DNA of 64,000 nt from JAMXLO01 sp963799415 (GCA_963799415.1 CAWCXI010000001.1:46367-110366), one strand, 5' to 3'; shown: positions 47,798 to 57,456, numbered from the stretch's first letter. Made by a program: numbers and translations. Notes: a model not told the origin generated them from the letters alone.

Positions 47798-48453
47798 CAC
47801 CTCAAGGGCCGCCCCGTACGTGTTGTGCCCGACCGAACCAGGCCGTCCGCGCTCTCCACCAACTCAGCCTAGCCGAACCGGACCTCGGAGTTCCTAACCA
47901 ATCGGGCGCTAGCTGACGGCTCGGCCAGTTCGAAGCCGCCGTCAGGGCCAGACGGGTCGGCCCTGGGCGTGGTAGATGGGGGGTGTATTCGCCGGCCTAC
48001 GCTCGACGTCGTAAGGAACCTTGTAGCCAGAGGCGTCCGAGCGCCAGGAGGCTCGACGAGTCCGCTCGGGCGCCTGCCGGGCGAGCCGGCCCGCGAAGCC
48101 GGTGGCCGGCGGTCCGACCGGTCGCAGAACGGCACAGAGCGGCCGGCGGGACTACGGGAAGTCTGGAATCAACTTGGGACAACATCTACACCGACCGGAC
48201 GTCCTCCAGGCCGGTGTTCCGCGATGATGACCTCACAACTGTGGTGAGTGTCCCCGCACGCCCTGGCTGGCGGGCTGCTACTGACTGACGCGCCGGTGAG
48301 CTACCTCGATTCGAGGCGGGAAACGAAATGTCGGGTGTGAGAGGGTGCCAGAACGCCCGCCAGAGGTCGCTGGTGAAGAACTTGGCCCGGACCAGTAGCG
48401 GGGTCGCCAACATCGGGAGCGGGATTCGAGCGCCCGCCTGCGTTGCGCCCCTG
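47798..48453. other. stretch without recognisable gene (block 2)
   Basis: About 650 bp following the junction. The asd frame continues for 26 unrelated codons. Other frames on both strands are short, Arg/Pro/Ala-rich and match nothing I know. Several short GC hairpins are present but no tRNA, repeat array or RNA motif was recognised. Confidence 0.5.
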
Positions 48454-48999
48454 TCACGTCTGGTGTATCGGCCCGCCCTTCCGTAGTCGAAAGCTGTTCT
48501 TGGGTAGGCGGCGCGGTGTCGGCCCTGTCTTGCTGTCCACCCTGAGGCCGGTCATGTTCACGGTTTGACCGTAGGCAGCGCCCGGACCGGACTGCGTGCA
48601 CAGGACGTCGATCGGGACGCCTGGACGTGTGAATTCAACGCCGGTCGTGGTGATCGGAACGCTGCGGGGGGCCGGCGGAGAGGTGCTCATGATGTCCTTA
48701 ACCGGGAGGGTGGGGGAGAAAAATCCCACTCCGCCGCCGCTACCACTGAGATCCGCTACGGCGAACCAGCATGCTGCGTTGTTAGCTGGGAGTTGGAGTT
48801 CCGTCGTCGCTGTGACTTCGTACCAGCCTGCGGAGGGAGGGTTGAAGGATGCCAGGATGGTCGTCGACGATACCGAGCCGATCGGGACGACGGTGCCTGT
48901 CGGCACAACCCTCGGGGCCCGATAATACCCGAGGAGGTCCAGCGCAGCGCCAGCCACAGTGCCGCAGCCTTGTATGGCGCGGACGGGGGACGAAACCAC
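48454..48999 (-). CDS. hypothetical beta-rich protein
   Basis: A 181-residue protein I do not recognise. It starts with GTG at 48999, preceded by GGGGAGGA at good spacing. Composition is rich in Val, Thr, Ser, Pro and Gly with alternating hydrophobics (STTILASFNPPSAGWYEV, TATTELQLP), suggesting a beta-sandwich such as those of surface or phage structural proteins. No clear signal peptide. The C-terminus is basic (RRLPKNSFRLRKGG). The only support is codon pattern and ribosome site. Confidence 0.5.
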   Translation of the reverse strand: MVSSPVRAIQGCGTVAGAALDLLGYYRAPRVVPTGTVVPIGSVSSTTILASFNPPSAGWYEVTATTELQLPANNAACWFAVADLSGSGGGVGFFSPTLPVKDIMSTSPPAPRSVPITTTGVEFTRPGVPIDVLCTQSGPGAAYGQTVNMTGLRVDSKTGPTPRRLPKNSFRLRKGGPIHQT

Positions 49000-49124
49000 C
49001 GTGTCTTCCTCCCCATTTTCCGTACCTGTTGTGAGCGTCCTCGCCGTTGATCATTGCTTCGCCTGATCGTTGCTTCGCCGTCTAGAAGAGCTGAGGAGGT
49101 AGCTCTGGATTTCCGAAGACCCGC

Positions 49125-50440
49125 TCAGAGTTTATGCCGCGCTTCAACCCCGTGGCCGCCGGCGCGCAGCAGCGAGGCGAGTCCCTTCATGAGCGCTCCT
49201 TCGCGCCGAAGGTCGCTGTGGGCATCGAGCTCCAAGCGGACGTCGCCATCCTGGGTGGTTTGGGCCAGGTTGACCTCCCCGTACGCGACTTTCAGGAGGA
49301 TGTCCCCCTGGCAGTGGATCCGCACCGGCCTGTCGACGTCCACGAGACCTCCGGCAACGATGTTGCCGTTCGAGTCGACTCCTATTCTCGCCTCGCTACC
49401 GGTCCGGCCGTGGACGACGATCTCAAGAGGCAAGGCGGCGTCCATCCGGTGGTCGGGAAGAGACGCCATGCCCCGGGAAATGACCTCGACGACCTGGTCA
49501 GCGACCGCGTCGTCCCGATGGTCCCTGCTCCGGCTCTCCACGACGTTCTTAAGGCCGAGCAGCAAGGCCAGGTCCCCTCTCCAGACCGTCTCCAGAGACG
49601 GATAGTCCAGCTCGGTCAAGAGCTCGTCGATCTTCTCCACCTGACCCGGCAGGAGGCGCCGCGGTAAGCGCGCCCACGGCCGATCGAGTCGACGTTGATC
49701 GAGCCGGTGTAGTCGACCTTGTAGTCGCCGGGGCCTCTGCCGTGTTCCGAGTTGAACGCCCGCTCTAGTAGCCCCTCGTCCGGCTCTAGATCCAGGAAGT
49801 CGAGCAGCTGCGACATGGTGCCGACCGGGTCATCGCACAGGAGCTCGTAGTAAATACGGGCCCGGGCTACTTCTCCGCTGTGCTCGAACCCGAGCATTTT
49901 GGAGACCCGGTCGATCCAGTAGTTGCCCAGACCGGCGACGAAGTTGCCTGGCGTCGAACCGACATATGGAGCGAATCCGAAAGCGTTGAACCCCCACTTG
50001 GACGCTTCGATCCCCGAGGCGATCATGTCCAGTGGGTAGCGGTAGAGCATGATGAAGGACGCCCGGGGGTAGCACCGGCTGACGGTTGCCAGATGATCCA
50101 CTGTTGTCAGTGACTTGTCACAGAAGACCGATGCCCCGGCGATATTGGCGCAGCGCACCATGATCGGGTCGACGGCGCGCCGGGCGCGCTGGTAAGCCTC
50201 CGGGGAGTATGCCTGCTCCTGGCCGGTCGCGTCGTCGGGGGGCCGTGCTACGACTGCGTCAAGCGTGCGGTGCCACGTGTCAGCGGCATGGTGGAGCAGA
50301 GCCGACAGATTGAGCTCGGGCGGCGCGGTCAGATCCGGGTGGGCGTTGAGGAGGTACCGCAGCACCGTCGACCCCGAGCGCGCCGCTGTCACCACGAAAA
50401 CCTGGCGCACTCTCGAACGTTTCCCCACCCTGGACGCCAC
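49125..50440 (-). CDS. sulfotransferase family protein with C-terminal extension (frameshifted)
   Basis: PAPS-dependent sulfotransferase. The 5'-phosphosulfate loop is VVTAARSGSTVLRYLL (about residues 16-31) and the 3'-phosphate site is LYRYPLDMIASG. After IGRGRA the frame breaks near 49668. One added base joins it to LPRRLLPGQ-VEKIDELLTELDYPSLE, giving about 438 residues in total. The last 150 residues (ISRGMASLPDHRMDAALPLE to LLRAGGHGVEARHKL) are not part of a normal sulfotransferase and look like a separate small beta/alpha domain, possibly SCP2-like. Divergent from the TPR lipoprotein gene. Confidence 0.75.
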
Positions 50441-50526
50441 GTGGCGATTCTAAGGGTCCGTAGCGGCGGCCTTGCCGACCGCACCGAGATTGCCACCGTG
50501 TTACTCCGGCCGGTAAAGTCACGAAG

Positions 50527-51174
50527 GTGCGGGCGAAGGGGCTCCTCGACAGCGTCGGCCGCGGCCGGGATCGCTACGCAGCCCGGGCGGTCGTGGGACC
50601 GCTCCTTGCCGGAGTCGTGGCAATCGGCGTGCTGGCGGGCTGTACCACCACGTCAAAACCGACGCCGCCTCCAAGCGTATCCACCCTAATCGGCGCGGGC
50701 ATCGCCCTCTATAAGCAAAGCAACTACGACGCCGCCGCCCAACTATTCCAGCAGGCGCTGGCGGCGAACCCGTCGAACGCCGTTGCCCACTACAATCTCG
50801 GCACGGTCTACCAGGCCGAAAACCTCACCGACGAGGCCCGCGCCCAGTACCAGCAGGCGATCGCCCACGACCCCTCCATGGTGTCGGCGATGTACAACGA
50901 GGCGACCCTCGACACCGCCCGCGACCCCGCGATGGCCGTGTTTCTGTACCGCCAAGTCGTGGCGAGACAACCGGACTCGCCAAGCGCATACCTCAACCTC
51001 GGGGTGCTCGAGCACGAACAGGGTCTGAGGGCCCAAGCGGGAGTCGAGTTCCGCAAGGTCATCGATCTCGATCCTGCTCTCCGGTCGCAGATACCCGTTG
51101 CGGACCTCGCCGACTTGTCCCTCTCCGCTCCTCCGCCATTCAAACCCACCGCGACCACAGCCCTCGCGCCGTGA
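50527..51174 (+). CDS. TPR-repeat lipoprotein
   Basis: A 215-residue exported protein. A basic N-terminus and hydrophobic segment (VVGPLLAGVVAIGVLAGC) end in a lipobox with Cys about residue 38. Then come three to four TPR units (about 52-175: ALYKQSNYDAAAQLFQQALA, NLGTVYQAENLTDEARAQY, NLGVLEHEQGLRAQAGVEF) that would mediate protein contacts outside the membrane. GTG start at 50527. Its stop overlaps the glycosyltransferase start by 4 bp, so the two are co-translated. Confidence 0.8.
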   Translation: MRAKGLLDSVGRGRDRYAARAVVGPLLAGVVAIGVLAGCTTTSKPTPPPSVSTLIGAGIALYKQSNYDAAAQLFQQALAANPSNAVAHYNLGTVYQAENLTDEARAQYQQAIAHDPSMVSAMYNEATLDTARDPAMAVFLYRQVVARQPDSPSAYLNLGVLEHEQGLRAQAGVEFRKVIDLDPALRSQIPVADLADLSLSAPPPFKPTATTALAP

Positions 51175-52424
51175 GCTCCGACTCCTCCAAGGTCTCGGTC
51201 TTCACCCCGAGCCAGGACACCAGCTTCCTGGCCGATGCCTACCGCTCACTCGAATCCCAGTCGTTTGCCGATTGGGAGTGGATCGTGCTCCTCAACGCCA
51301 AGGCCGGCAACTGGCGCGCTCCGGAGGACCCCCGGGTGAAGGTGAGCCGCGCCCCCGCAAAGCTCAAAGGCGTCGGAGCATTGAAGCGAGCGGCATGCGC
51401 GCTCGCGACAGGCGAGATCATGGTCGAGCTCGACCACGACGACGTCCTCGCACGCGGTTGTCTCGCCCAAGTCGTAGATGCCTTCAACCGCACCGATGTG
51501 GTATTCGCCTACTCGGACTGGGCCCAGATCAACGAAGACGGCTCGCCCAACCTCGACCACTTCGACGAATCCAACGGCTGGCTCTACAGCACGGGTGTAC
51601 TGGAGGGCGCGTCTTACGAGCGTTGCCACGCCTTGGAGGCCAGCCCGCACAACCTCGGCTACATCTGGTACGCGCCCAACCACGTCCGGGCCTTCCGCCG
51701 AAGCGCGTACGACGAGGTCGGCGGTTACGACGAGCGCCTCGAGATCCTCGATGACCAGGACCTGATGTGCCGGCTGTTCCTCGTCGGGAGGTTCCACCAC
51801 ATCGGGACCTGTCTTTATTTTCAGAGAGTGCACCCTCGAATGACCCAGGCGGACACCCGAACCAACGCCGTTATCCAGGAGCAAACGGTGGTCAACTATC
51901 GGCTCCACATCGAACAGCTGGCGCTCGCCTGGGCTCGGCGCGAGGGACTGCGATGCCTTCGACTGCGCACCCCCATCTGGATAGGAGACGAGCCAAACGG
52001 CAACTACGAGGAGTTGACCGTCGACCCGGCAGACCCCCGCTTGCCGTGCGACGACGGCAACGTCGGGGTGATCAAGGCGTACGACGTCCTCCACCGTATC
52101 CCCAACCGGGCACGGTTCTTTAACGAGGTCTACCGGGTGCTCACCCACGCAGGCCTGATCCTCACCGAAACCCCCAGCACCGATGGGCGTGGCGCATTTC
52201 AGGATCCGAGTGCGGTCGCCTGGTATAACGAGAACAGCTTCATGTACCTGACCCAACAAGCCCTCCACGACGCGATCCCCGACCTCAGAGCCAGGCTTCA
52301 AGTCAGTCACCTAAGTACCGGCTTCCAGAGCCCCGCCCACGAGCAACTCGGCATCGCCTACGTCAGCGCGAACCTTCTCGCAGTCAAAGAAGGACCACGC
52401 CAGGGTGGACCGCTGCTCTGCTAG
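51171..52424 (+). CDS. GT2 glycosyltransferase with methyltransferase-like C-terminal part
   Basis: A 417-residue protein. The N-terminal GT-A domain (about 5-230) has TPSQDTSFLADAYRSLESQS, the metal motif ELDHDDVLARG and the acceptor region GGYDERLEILDDQDLMCRL. The C-terminal 130 residues resemble the second half of a SAM methyltransferase (VIKAYDVLHRIPNRARFFNE, VYRVLTHAGLILTETPS). The first half with the glycine-rich SAM loop is missing, so this part may be a degenerate or structural domain. GTG start overlaps the TPR gene. Possible role in a cell-surface glycan alongside the neighbouring sulfotransferase; inferred only. Confidence 0.78.
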   Translation: MSSDSSKVSVFTPSQDTSFLADAYRSLESQSFADWEWIVLLNAKAGNWRAPEDPRVKVSRAPAKLKGVGALKRAACALATGEIMVELDHDDVLARGCLAQVVDAFNRTDVVFAYSDWAQINEDGSPNLDHFDESNGWLYSTGVLEGASYERCHALEASPHNLGYIWYAPNHVRAFRRSAYDEVGGYDERLEILDDQDLMCRLFLVGRFHHIGTCLYFQRVHPRMTQADTRTNAVIQEQTVVNYRLHIEQLALAWARREGLRCLRLRTPIWIGDEPNGNYEELTVDPADPRLPCDDGNVGVIKAYDVLHRIPNRARFFNEVYRVLTHAGLILTETPSTDGRGAFQDPSAVAWYNENSFMYLTQQALHDAIPDLRARLQVSHLSTGFQSPAHEQLGIAYVSANLLAVKEGPRQGGPLLC

Positions 52425-52594
52425 CCCACAAGGCTTGACGACAGCTCAATGTCGCTGACACGGAACTAAAGGTCCGCCAGATCAACCGAGACGGCCGCGA
52501 CCCCAGAGGCCCAGCTGGGTTATTGCTTTGCTGCCGCATCTGGGCTCGATCTCCCTGGCATCGCCTTGCGTTCAGGAGGAACAGCTTGTACTCT

Positions 52595-52614
52595 TCAACT
52601 AAGGTACTAGTTGA
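52595..52614. promoter_or_regulatory. inverted repeat operator candidate before the GntR gene
   Basis: Perfect 7-bp inverted repeat TCAACTA-AGGTAC-TAGTTGA, 10 bp before the gntR start and next to GAGGA, the ribosome site. YtrA-type GntR regulators commonly repress their own operon through such a site, so this is a plausible autoregulatory operator. Confidence 0.5.
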
Positions 52615-52624
52615 GGAATGGATT

Positions 52625-53017
52625 ATGATCGAGTTTCAGCTCGACACCGCTTCAGGGGTGGCCACCTACTTGCAGCTGGTCCAACAGGTCCATCAGGCCC
52701 TGCAGCTCGGCCTGCTCGAGCCGGGCGACCAGTTGCCGACGGCCCAGCAGGTAGTGGCCAAGCTGGCCATCAACCCCAACACGGTGCTCAAGGCCTACCG
52801 GGACCTCGAACGCGAGGGCCTGGTACGGCCTCGCCCCGGTCAGGGGACCTTCGTCGTCGGGACGCTCCCCCGCACCGATCCCGCCGCCCAAGCCCGCTTT
52901 CTGGCTTCGATGACTGCCTGGCTACACAAGGCCCGCGCCGCTGGCCTCGGTCCCGATGACATCGAGGCGATCTATCGCACCGCGTTCCGCAACTTCTTTG
53001 CCGAGGGTGCAGCGTGA
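52625..53017 (+). CDS. GntR family regulator, YtrA subfamily
   Basis: A 130-residue regulator: winged HTH (about 10-75: TYLQLVQQVHQALQLGLLEP, PTAQQVVAKLAINPNTVLKA, YRDLEREGLV) and a short helical tail, the layout of YtrA regulators that control ABC exporters responding to cell-wall antibiotics. I start at 52625; a frame opening at 52523 would include the operator. Its stop overlaps the ABC ATPase start by 4 bp, confirming the regulator-transporter operon. Confidence 0.88.
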   Translation: MIEFQLDTASGVATYLQLVQQVHQALQLGLLEPGDQLPTAQQVVAKLAINPNTVLKAYRDLEREGLVRPRPGQGTFVVGTLPRTDPAAQARFLASMTAWLHKARAAGLGPDDIEAIYRTAFRNFFAEGAA

Positions 53018-53362
53018 GCGCGGTTATCGAGACCGAAGGGCTCGGTAGGAAGTATGGGCGGCGCTGGGGGCTTCATGACTGCACTCTCACCATCCCCGAA
53101 GGCAAGGTGGTCGGGTTGGTCGGGCCGAACGGGGCCGGCAAGACCACCCTGTTGCATCTCGCTGTCGGTTTGCTCGCACCAACCTCTGGCAACATCACCG
53201 TCCTGGGCTGTCCTGCCGCCGACGGTTCGACACAACTGGGCCGGGTCGGCTTCGTCGCCCAGGACACCTCCACCTATGCGAGGCTGTCGGTGGCCGAGCA
53301 CCTGCGCATGGGCGCCTGGCTCAACCAGACCTGGGACGCCAAGCTGGCCGAGGACCGTATGA
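53014..53362 (+). CDS. ABC transporter ATP-binding protein, truncated at block junction
   Basis: First 115 residues of an exporter ATPase: Walker A GLVGPNGAGKTTLLHL (about 35-50), Q-loop in GRVGFVAQDTSTYARLS, and SVAEHLRMGAWL. The signature LSGGQ and Walker B are missing. After KLAEDRM the reading frame runs into unrelated sequence and stops at 53508. The expected permease gene is absent. Cut by the junction to block 3. Confidence 0.88.
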
Positions 53363-53370
53363 CTGCCGTA
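53357..53370. other. junction between block 2 (actinobacterial) and block 3 (planctomycete-like)
   Basis: Homology of the ABC ATPase to its family ends after residue about 115. The following half-kilobase is non-coding and repeat-bearing, and the next genes carry dense frameshifts not seen to the left. No mobile-element ends seen. The exact point is uncertain by tens of bases. Confidence 0.65.
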
Positions 53371-53856
53371 ACTCCTTCGTGGTTCGTGGGACGACCGGAT
53401 GCCCGGGCTGAGGCGGCCCGGTTGACGATGTCCGTTGGCCCGCCGATACTACTGGAGCCGAACAGGGGTGAGTGGGGGCGTGGTTCAGATTTTGCTTCGC
53501 GCGGATGAGGCCTGCGACGACTTGTTACCACGCGCCTGCGTGGGAACACCGATCTCAGACGCACCGCGTCCATGCATTTTCCTGACTTCGGCGTGGCCGC
53601 AGATGACGCCGAGCGCGGAAAGCGGACGTTCCCGCGCGAGGGGTCAAAACGAGAAAGGCTTGCGACGACTTGTTCCCGCGCTCCCGCTCCCGCGTGGCAC
53701 CGCTCCTGGGCGCTCCGCTCCCAGGCACTTCGCGTTCCTGCATTTTTCCGTCTGTGGCTTGGCCGCAGACGACGCGAACCGTCGCAAGCGGACGTTCCCA
53801 CGCGGGAGCGTGCGAACGAGCACCAACCTCGTGCGGCCCAGGATTCTGACCTTATA
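53371..53856. other. non-coding region with repeats upstream of phoR
   Basis: No gene-like frame. It contains a pair of imperfect direct repeats and a hairpin listed separately. Reads as an intergenic repeat region of the planctomycete-like genome. Confidence 0.55.
53512..53808 (+). repeat. imperfect direct repeat pair, 130-150 bp
   Basis: Copies at about 53512-53641 and 53660-53808. Shared blocks: TGCGACGACTTGTT at the start, TGCATTTT in the middle, GGCCGCAGA-GACGC next, and AAGCGGACGTTCCC at the end. The right copy carries a GC insertion. The second ends in a hairpin CGTTCCCACGC-GGGA-GCGTGCGAACG (53793-53818). Confidence 0.7.
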
Positions 53857-55440
53857 ATGAACCACGCCTGGATCGGAGCCGCGGGAGCGCGGCACGGGAT
53901 CGCCGGCTTGGGGTGCATGATGGCGATTTCTTCGTGATTTCGTGGCGACCGGATTGGCGGTTGGCGTGTACATCGTCTGGCGCTGGCGGTTCGCCGTCGC
54001 CGAGGTCGCGAGCGGCCTGGAGGCGCTCGGCGCACGGGAGCAAGTGCGACCGGTTCTGACCATGGCGCGGGGGCCGGTCGGCCGGCTGGTGCGCGCGTTC
54101 AACGCGGCCGCCAACGAAATCGAGGCCCGGATCGCCGGGCTCGACCAGGATCGCCAGCAGCTTCTCGTGGTCCTGGGGGCGATGGCCGAGGCGGTGATCG
54201 CCGTCGACCTTCGCCGCCGCCTCCTCTTCGCCAACGCCAGCGCCAACGACTCTTTGGGCTCGACGCGAACTCGGTCGGCCGTCTGGTCCCCGAGCTGATC
54301 CGCAGCCCCCAGGTCCAGGAGGCCGTCGAGGCGACCCTGCGCCTGGCCGGCTCCCGCCGCTTACGAAGGCGAGCTCACCCTGCCCGGTCGCGATCCCGCC
54401 CAGCGTGGCCACAACCGGATCCTGTCGGTGCGCGGCAACCCGCTGCCCGGCCAGCCCTCCGCCGGGGCCGTCTTCGTCTTCCACGACGTGACCGAGCTGC
54501 GCCGGCTCGAGCGGATGCGGCAGGACTTCGTCGCCAACGCCTCCCACGAGCTCAAGACGCCGCTGGCCGTCGATCAAGGCCTATACCGAGACCCTCCTGG
54601 ACTGGGCCCTCCACGACGAGACGGTCAACGCCCGATTCCTCAAGCGCATCGACGAGCAGGCCGAGCGACTCAACCAGTTGATCCTCGACCTCTTGAGCCT
54701 CGCCCGGCATCGAGTCGGGCCAGGAGATCTTCGATCACGCGCCCACTCTATCTCGTGCCGGTGCTGGAATCGTGCGTCGAGGCGCATCGCGACCGCGCCC
54801 AGACCAAGAACCTGAACCTCGCGTTCGAGCCGGGCGGGCTGGACGAGGAGACGATGGTTCTCGCCGACGAGGAGGCCATCCGCCAGATCGTCGACAACCT
54901 GATCGACAACGCCATCAAGTACACGCCCGAGGGAGGCTCGGTCATCGGTGATTTGCCATAGCGACCGGAATTCGGCGACGCATCGAGGTCGCCGACACCG
55001 GCATCGGCATCCCCCGGGACGACTTGCCGCGCATCTTCGAGCGATTCTACCGCGTCGACAAGGCGCGGAGCCGCGAGCTGGGCGGCACCGGGCTGGGGCT
55101 GTCGATCGTCAAGCACCTGATGCAGTCGATCGGCGGCCAGATCGACGTGACCAGCCGGGTCGGCTCGGGCTCGCGGTTCACCGTTCATCTGCCCCGGTGC
55201 CTCGTTCCCGACATGCGCAGCCCAATCGGCCCAGCGCCCTGGATAGCTCGCGGAGGTCCGGCTGCGCATCTTGGCCGATCACAATTTGTTGTTCACGAAA
55301 TCTTCATGTTCGATCGTTACACTGATGATCCGCTCTCATCCGATCGAATGCGACATCGTACGGACTGGTCCTGTGCGAGCAGACGTCGAGTGCGCATCGC
55401 GTCTCCCGGCGAGGTCGATCAAAAGGAAACTCAAGGATGA
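53857..55440 (+). CDS. phoR: PhoR-like sensor histidine kinase, heavily frameshifted
   Basis: Membrane kinase sensing phosphate limitation. In order: hydrophobic N-terminus (IAGLGCMMAISS then FVATGLAVGVYIVWRW), HAMP-like segment, PAS-like region (VVLGAMAEAVIAVDLRRRLLF), HisKA with the phosphoacceptor His in VANASHELKTPLA, and HATPase_c with N-box IVDNLIDNAIKYTP, G1 VADTGIGIPRDDLPRIFERF and G2 GGTGLGLSIVKHLM. At least six frame changes occur (about 53935, 54255, 54358, 54575, 54725 and 54955). All catalytic motifs survive, so sequencing indels are likely. The true stop may be near 55245 if one more indel is allowed. Confidence 0.8.
55290..55311 (+). promoter_or_regulatory. candidate Pho box upstream of pstS
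   Basis: TGTTCACGAAATCTTCATGTTC contains two 7-bp half-sites, TGTTCAC and TCTTCAT, spaced 11 bp apart, the geometry of PhoB sites (CTGTCAT-like repeats). Located 126 bp before the pstS start in a phosphate locus. Sequence match is only approximate. Confidence 0.35.
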
Positions 55441-56454
55441 CTCGAACGTGTCAGTCTAGGCTGGTTGATCGCCGTCTCGATCTGATGATCGCGATCGCTG
55501 GCGGGCTGCGGCGCGTCCGAGACGAACTCGGCGACCGGTCAGGCGCACAGACCGAGCCCGCGGCCGCGGTCATCGTCGACGGCTCGAGCACGGTCTTCCG
55601 GATCAGCAAGGCCGCGCAGGAGGAGTTCAACGGCGTCGACCCCGAGATCACCGTGGTCGTCGACAACCACGGGACCGGCGGCGGCTTCTCCCGCTATCTG
55701 CGAAGGCGAGGTCGACATCGTCGACGCCTCGCGCGCGGCCAAGCCCGACGAAGAATCGAAGGCCAAGGCCCAGGGGATCGACTGGACGCGATTCGTGGTC
55801 GGCTACGACGGCATCACGCTGGTCGTCAACCCCAAGAACGATTTCGTCAAGTCGCTCTCGGTCGACCAGTTGAAGGCGATCTGGGCGCCGGGGAGCAAGG
55901 TCAAGACCTGGAAGGACGTCGACCCGGCCTGGCCCGCGCGGAACATCATTCTCTATTCGCCGGACAACGACTCGGGGACGTTCGAGTTCTTCACCGAGGC
56001 GATCGTCGGCAAGGCCAAGAGCCAGCGCGACGACGTGCAGCAGAGCTCCGACGACAACACGCTGGTGAACGGCGTGGCCGGCGATCCTGACGGGCTCGGC
56101 TATTTCGGCTATGCCTACTATCGCGTCCAACCAGGACAAGCTCCGCGCCGTGGCCGTCCAGAATGGCGCCGAGCGCCAAGCCGGTGCTGCCCGAGCCCCG
56201 AGACGATCACCGACAAGACGTACGCCCCGCTCTCGCGGCCGCTCTTCATCTACGTGAAGAACTCGGCCGCCCGACGGCCCGAGGTCGCCCAGTTCCTCAA
56301 GTTCTACCTCGAGAACATCGACGAGCTCGCCGTCAAGGGGGGCTACGACCCTCCGACCGCCGAGGACAAGGCGACCAACCAGGAGACGCTCGCCAAGCTG
56401 CTCCCGGCGGCGAGACAAGAAGCCAGTACCAGTGCGCCCCCGGCGGCAGAGTGA
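55437..56454 (+). CDS. pstS: phosphate ABC transporter substrate-binding lipoprotein, frameshifted
   Basis: High-affinity phosphate-binding protein. Phosphate-site motifs are visible: VIVDGSSTVFRIS, DNHGTGGGFSRYL and SRAA (in EVDIVDASRAAKPDEE). The first frame change near 55497 hides a lipobox LAGC in the adjacent frame, so this is a lipoprotein. Another near 55700, and a compensated pair between 56125 and 56200, disrupt the frame. Later text (GITLVVNPKNDFVKSLSVDQ, ILYSPDNDSGTFEFFTEAIV) is normal. ATG at 55437 follows AAGGAAAC. Confidence 0.85.
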
Positions 56455-57456
56455 GGACACCGGCCCTTGTCGTCTCGCCTCGTCAACGGACGACTGCACC
56501 GTCACAGCCAGGCACGCTGATCCCGAGGCCGATCTCTGGTCGGGCCATTCCCGCTTCCTGGCGTTCTGGGAGGCGGCGGTCGACCGTCGGCTTGGTCATC
56601 TGCGCGGTCATCACGGTGCTCACGACGGCCGGGATCATCCTCGTGCTCGGCGTCCAGAGCTTCGAGTTCTTCTCGCACGGCCGACGTCAGCCTCCCCGAG
56701 TTCCTGTTCGGGACCGAGCTGAAGCCCGACGCCGACCCGCCCAAGTTCGGGATCGTTCCCTTGATCTGGGGGACGTTCCTGGTCGCGGCGGGCTCGTCGA
56801 TGATCGCGCTGCCGATCGGGCTCTTGAGCGCGATCTATCTGAGCGAGTACGCGCCCCGGCTCGTGCGGGCCGTGCTCAAGCCGACGCTGGAGCTGCTGGC
56901 CGGGATCCCCACGATCGTCTACGGCTACCTGGCGCTGCTGCTGGTGCACCCCGGTGCTTGAAGCGGCTGCTCGAGCCGCTCGGCCTGCGCGTCGAGACGT
57001 TCAACGCGCTCTGCCGCCTGCATCGTGGTGGGGGTGATGATCATCCCGCTGGTCTCGTCGCTGAGCGAGGACGTGCTCTCGGCGGTCCCTCGCGGGCTCC
57101 GGGAGGCGGCGTACGGGCTGGGAGCGACCAAGTTCGAGGTGTCGACCCGGATCGTGCTGCCCGCCGGCCTCTCGGGCGTCTTCGCCTCGTTCATCCTGGC
57201 CATCAGCCGGGCCGTCGGCGAGACGATGGCCGTCGTGCTGGCCGCCGGCATGCGCCCCCAGATCACGCTGAATCCCTTGACCTCGATCGAGACGATGACC
57301 ACCTACATCGTCCAGATCATCGGCGGCGACGCCTCGTACGGCGAGCCCAAGTACCTCTCGTTGTTCGCCGTCGGCCTGACGCTCTTCGCCGTCACGCTGA
57401 CGTTGAACATCATCTCCGGCTTGGTGTTGCGGCACTTTCGCGAGGTCTACCAATGA
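56451..57456 (+). CDS. pstC: phosphate ABC transporter permease PstC, frameshifted
   Basis: Inner-membrane permease of the Pst importer. GTG start overlapping the pstS stop. First helix VGLVICAVITVLTTAGIILV, then a broken stretch (frame changes about 56680, 56950 and 57020), with IALPIGLLSAIYLSEYAP and the EAA loop LREAAYGLGATKFEVSTRIV in the second half. ISRAVGETMAVVLAAG is the conserved Pst permease block. Ends IISGLVLRHFREVYQ, overlapping pstA by 4 bp. Confidence 0.85.

Noticed and set aside
49134..49667. Plus-strand frame opposite the sulfotransferase C-terminus
   Set aside because: Its product is Arg/Gln/Asp-rich without motif, while the opposite strand continues the sulfotransferase after a one-base repair.
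52425..52594. Possible insertion-sequence remnant between GT2 and gntR
   Set aside because: A phrase like GACACGGAACTAAAGGTCCGC looked familiar from transposon flanks, but no transposase frame, inverted ends or duplication could be seen.
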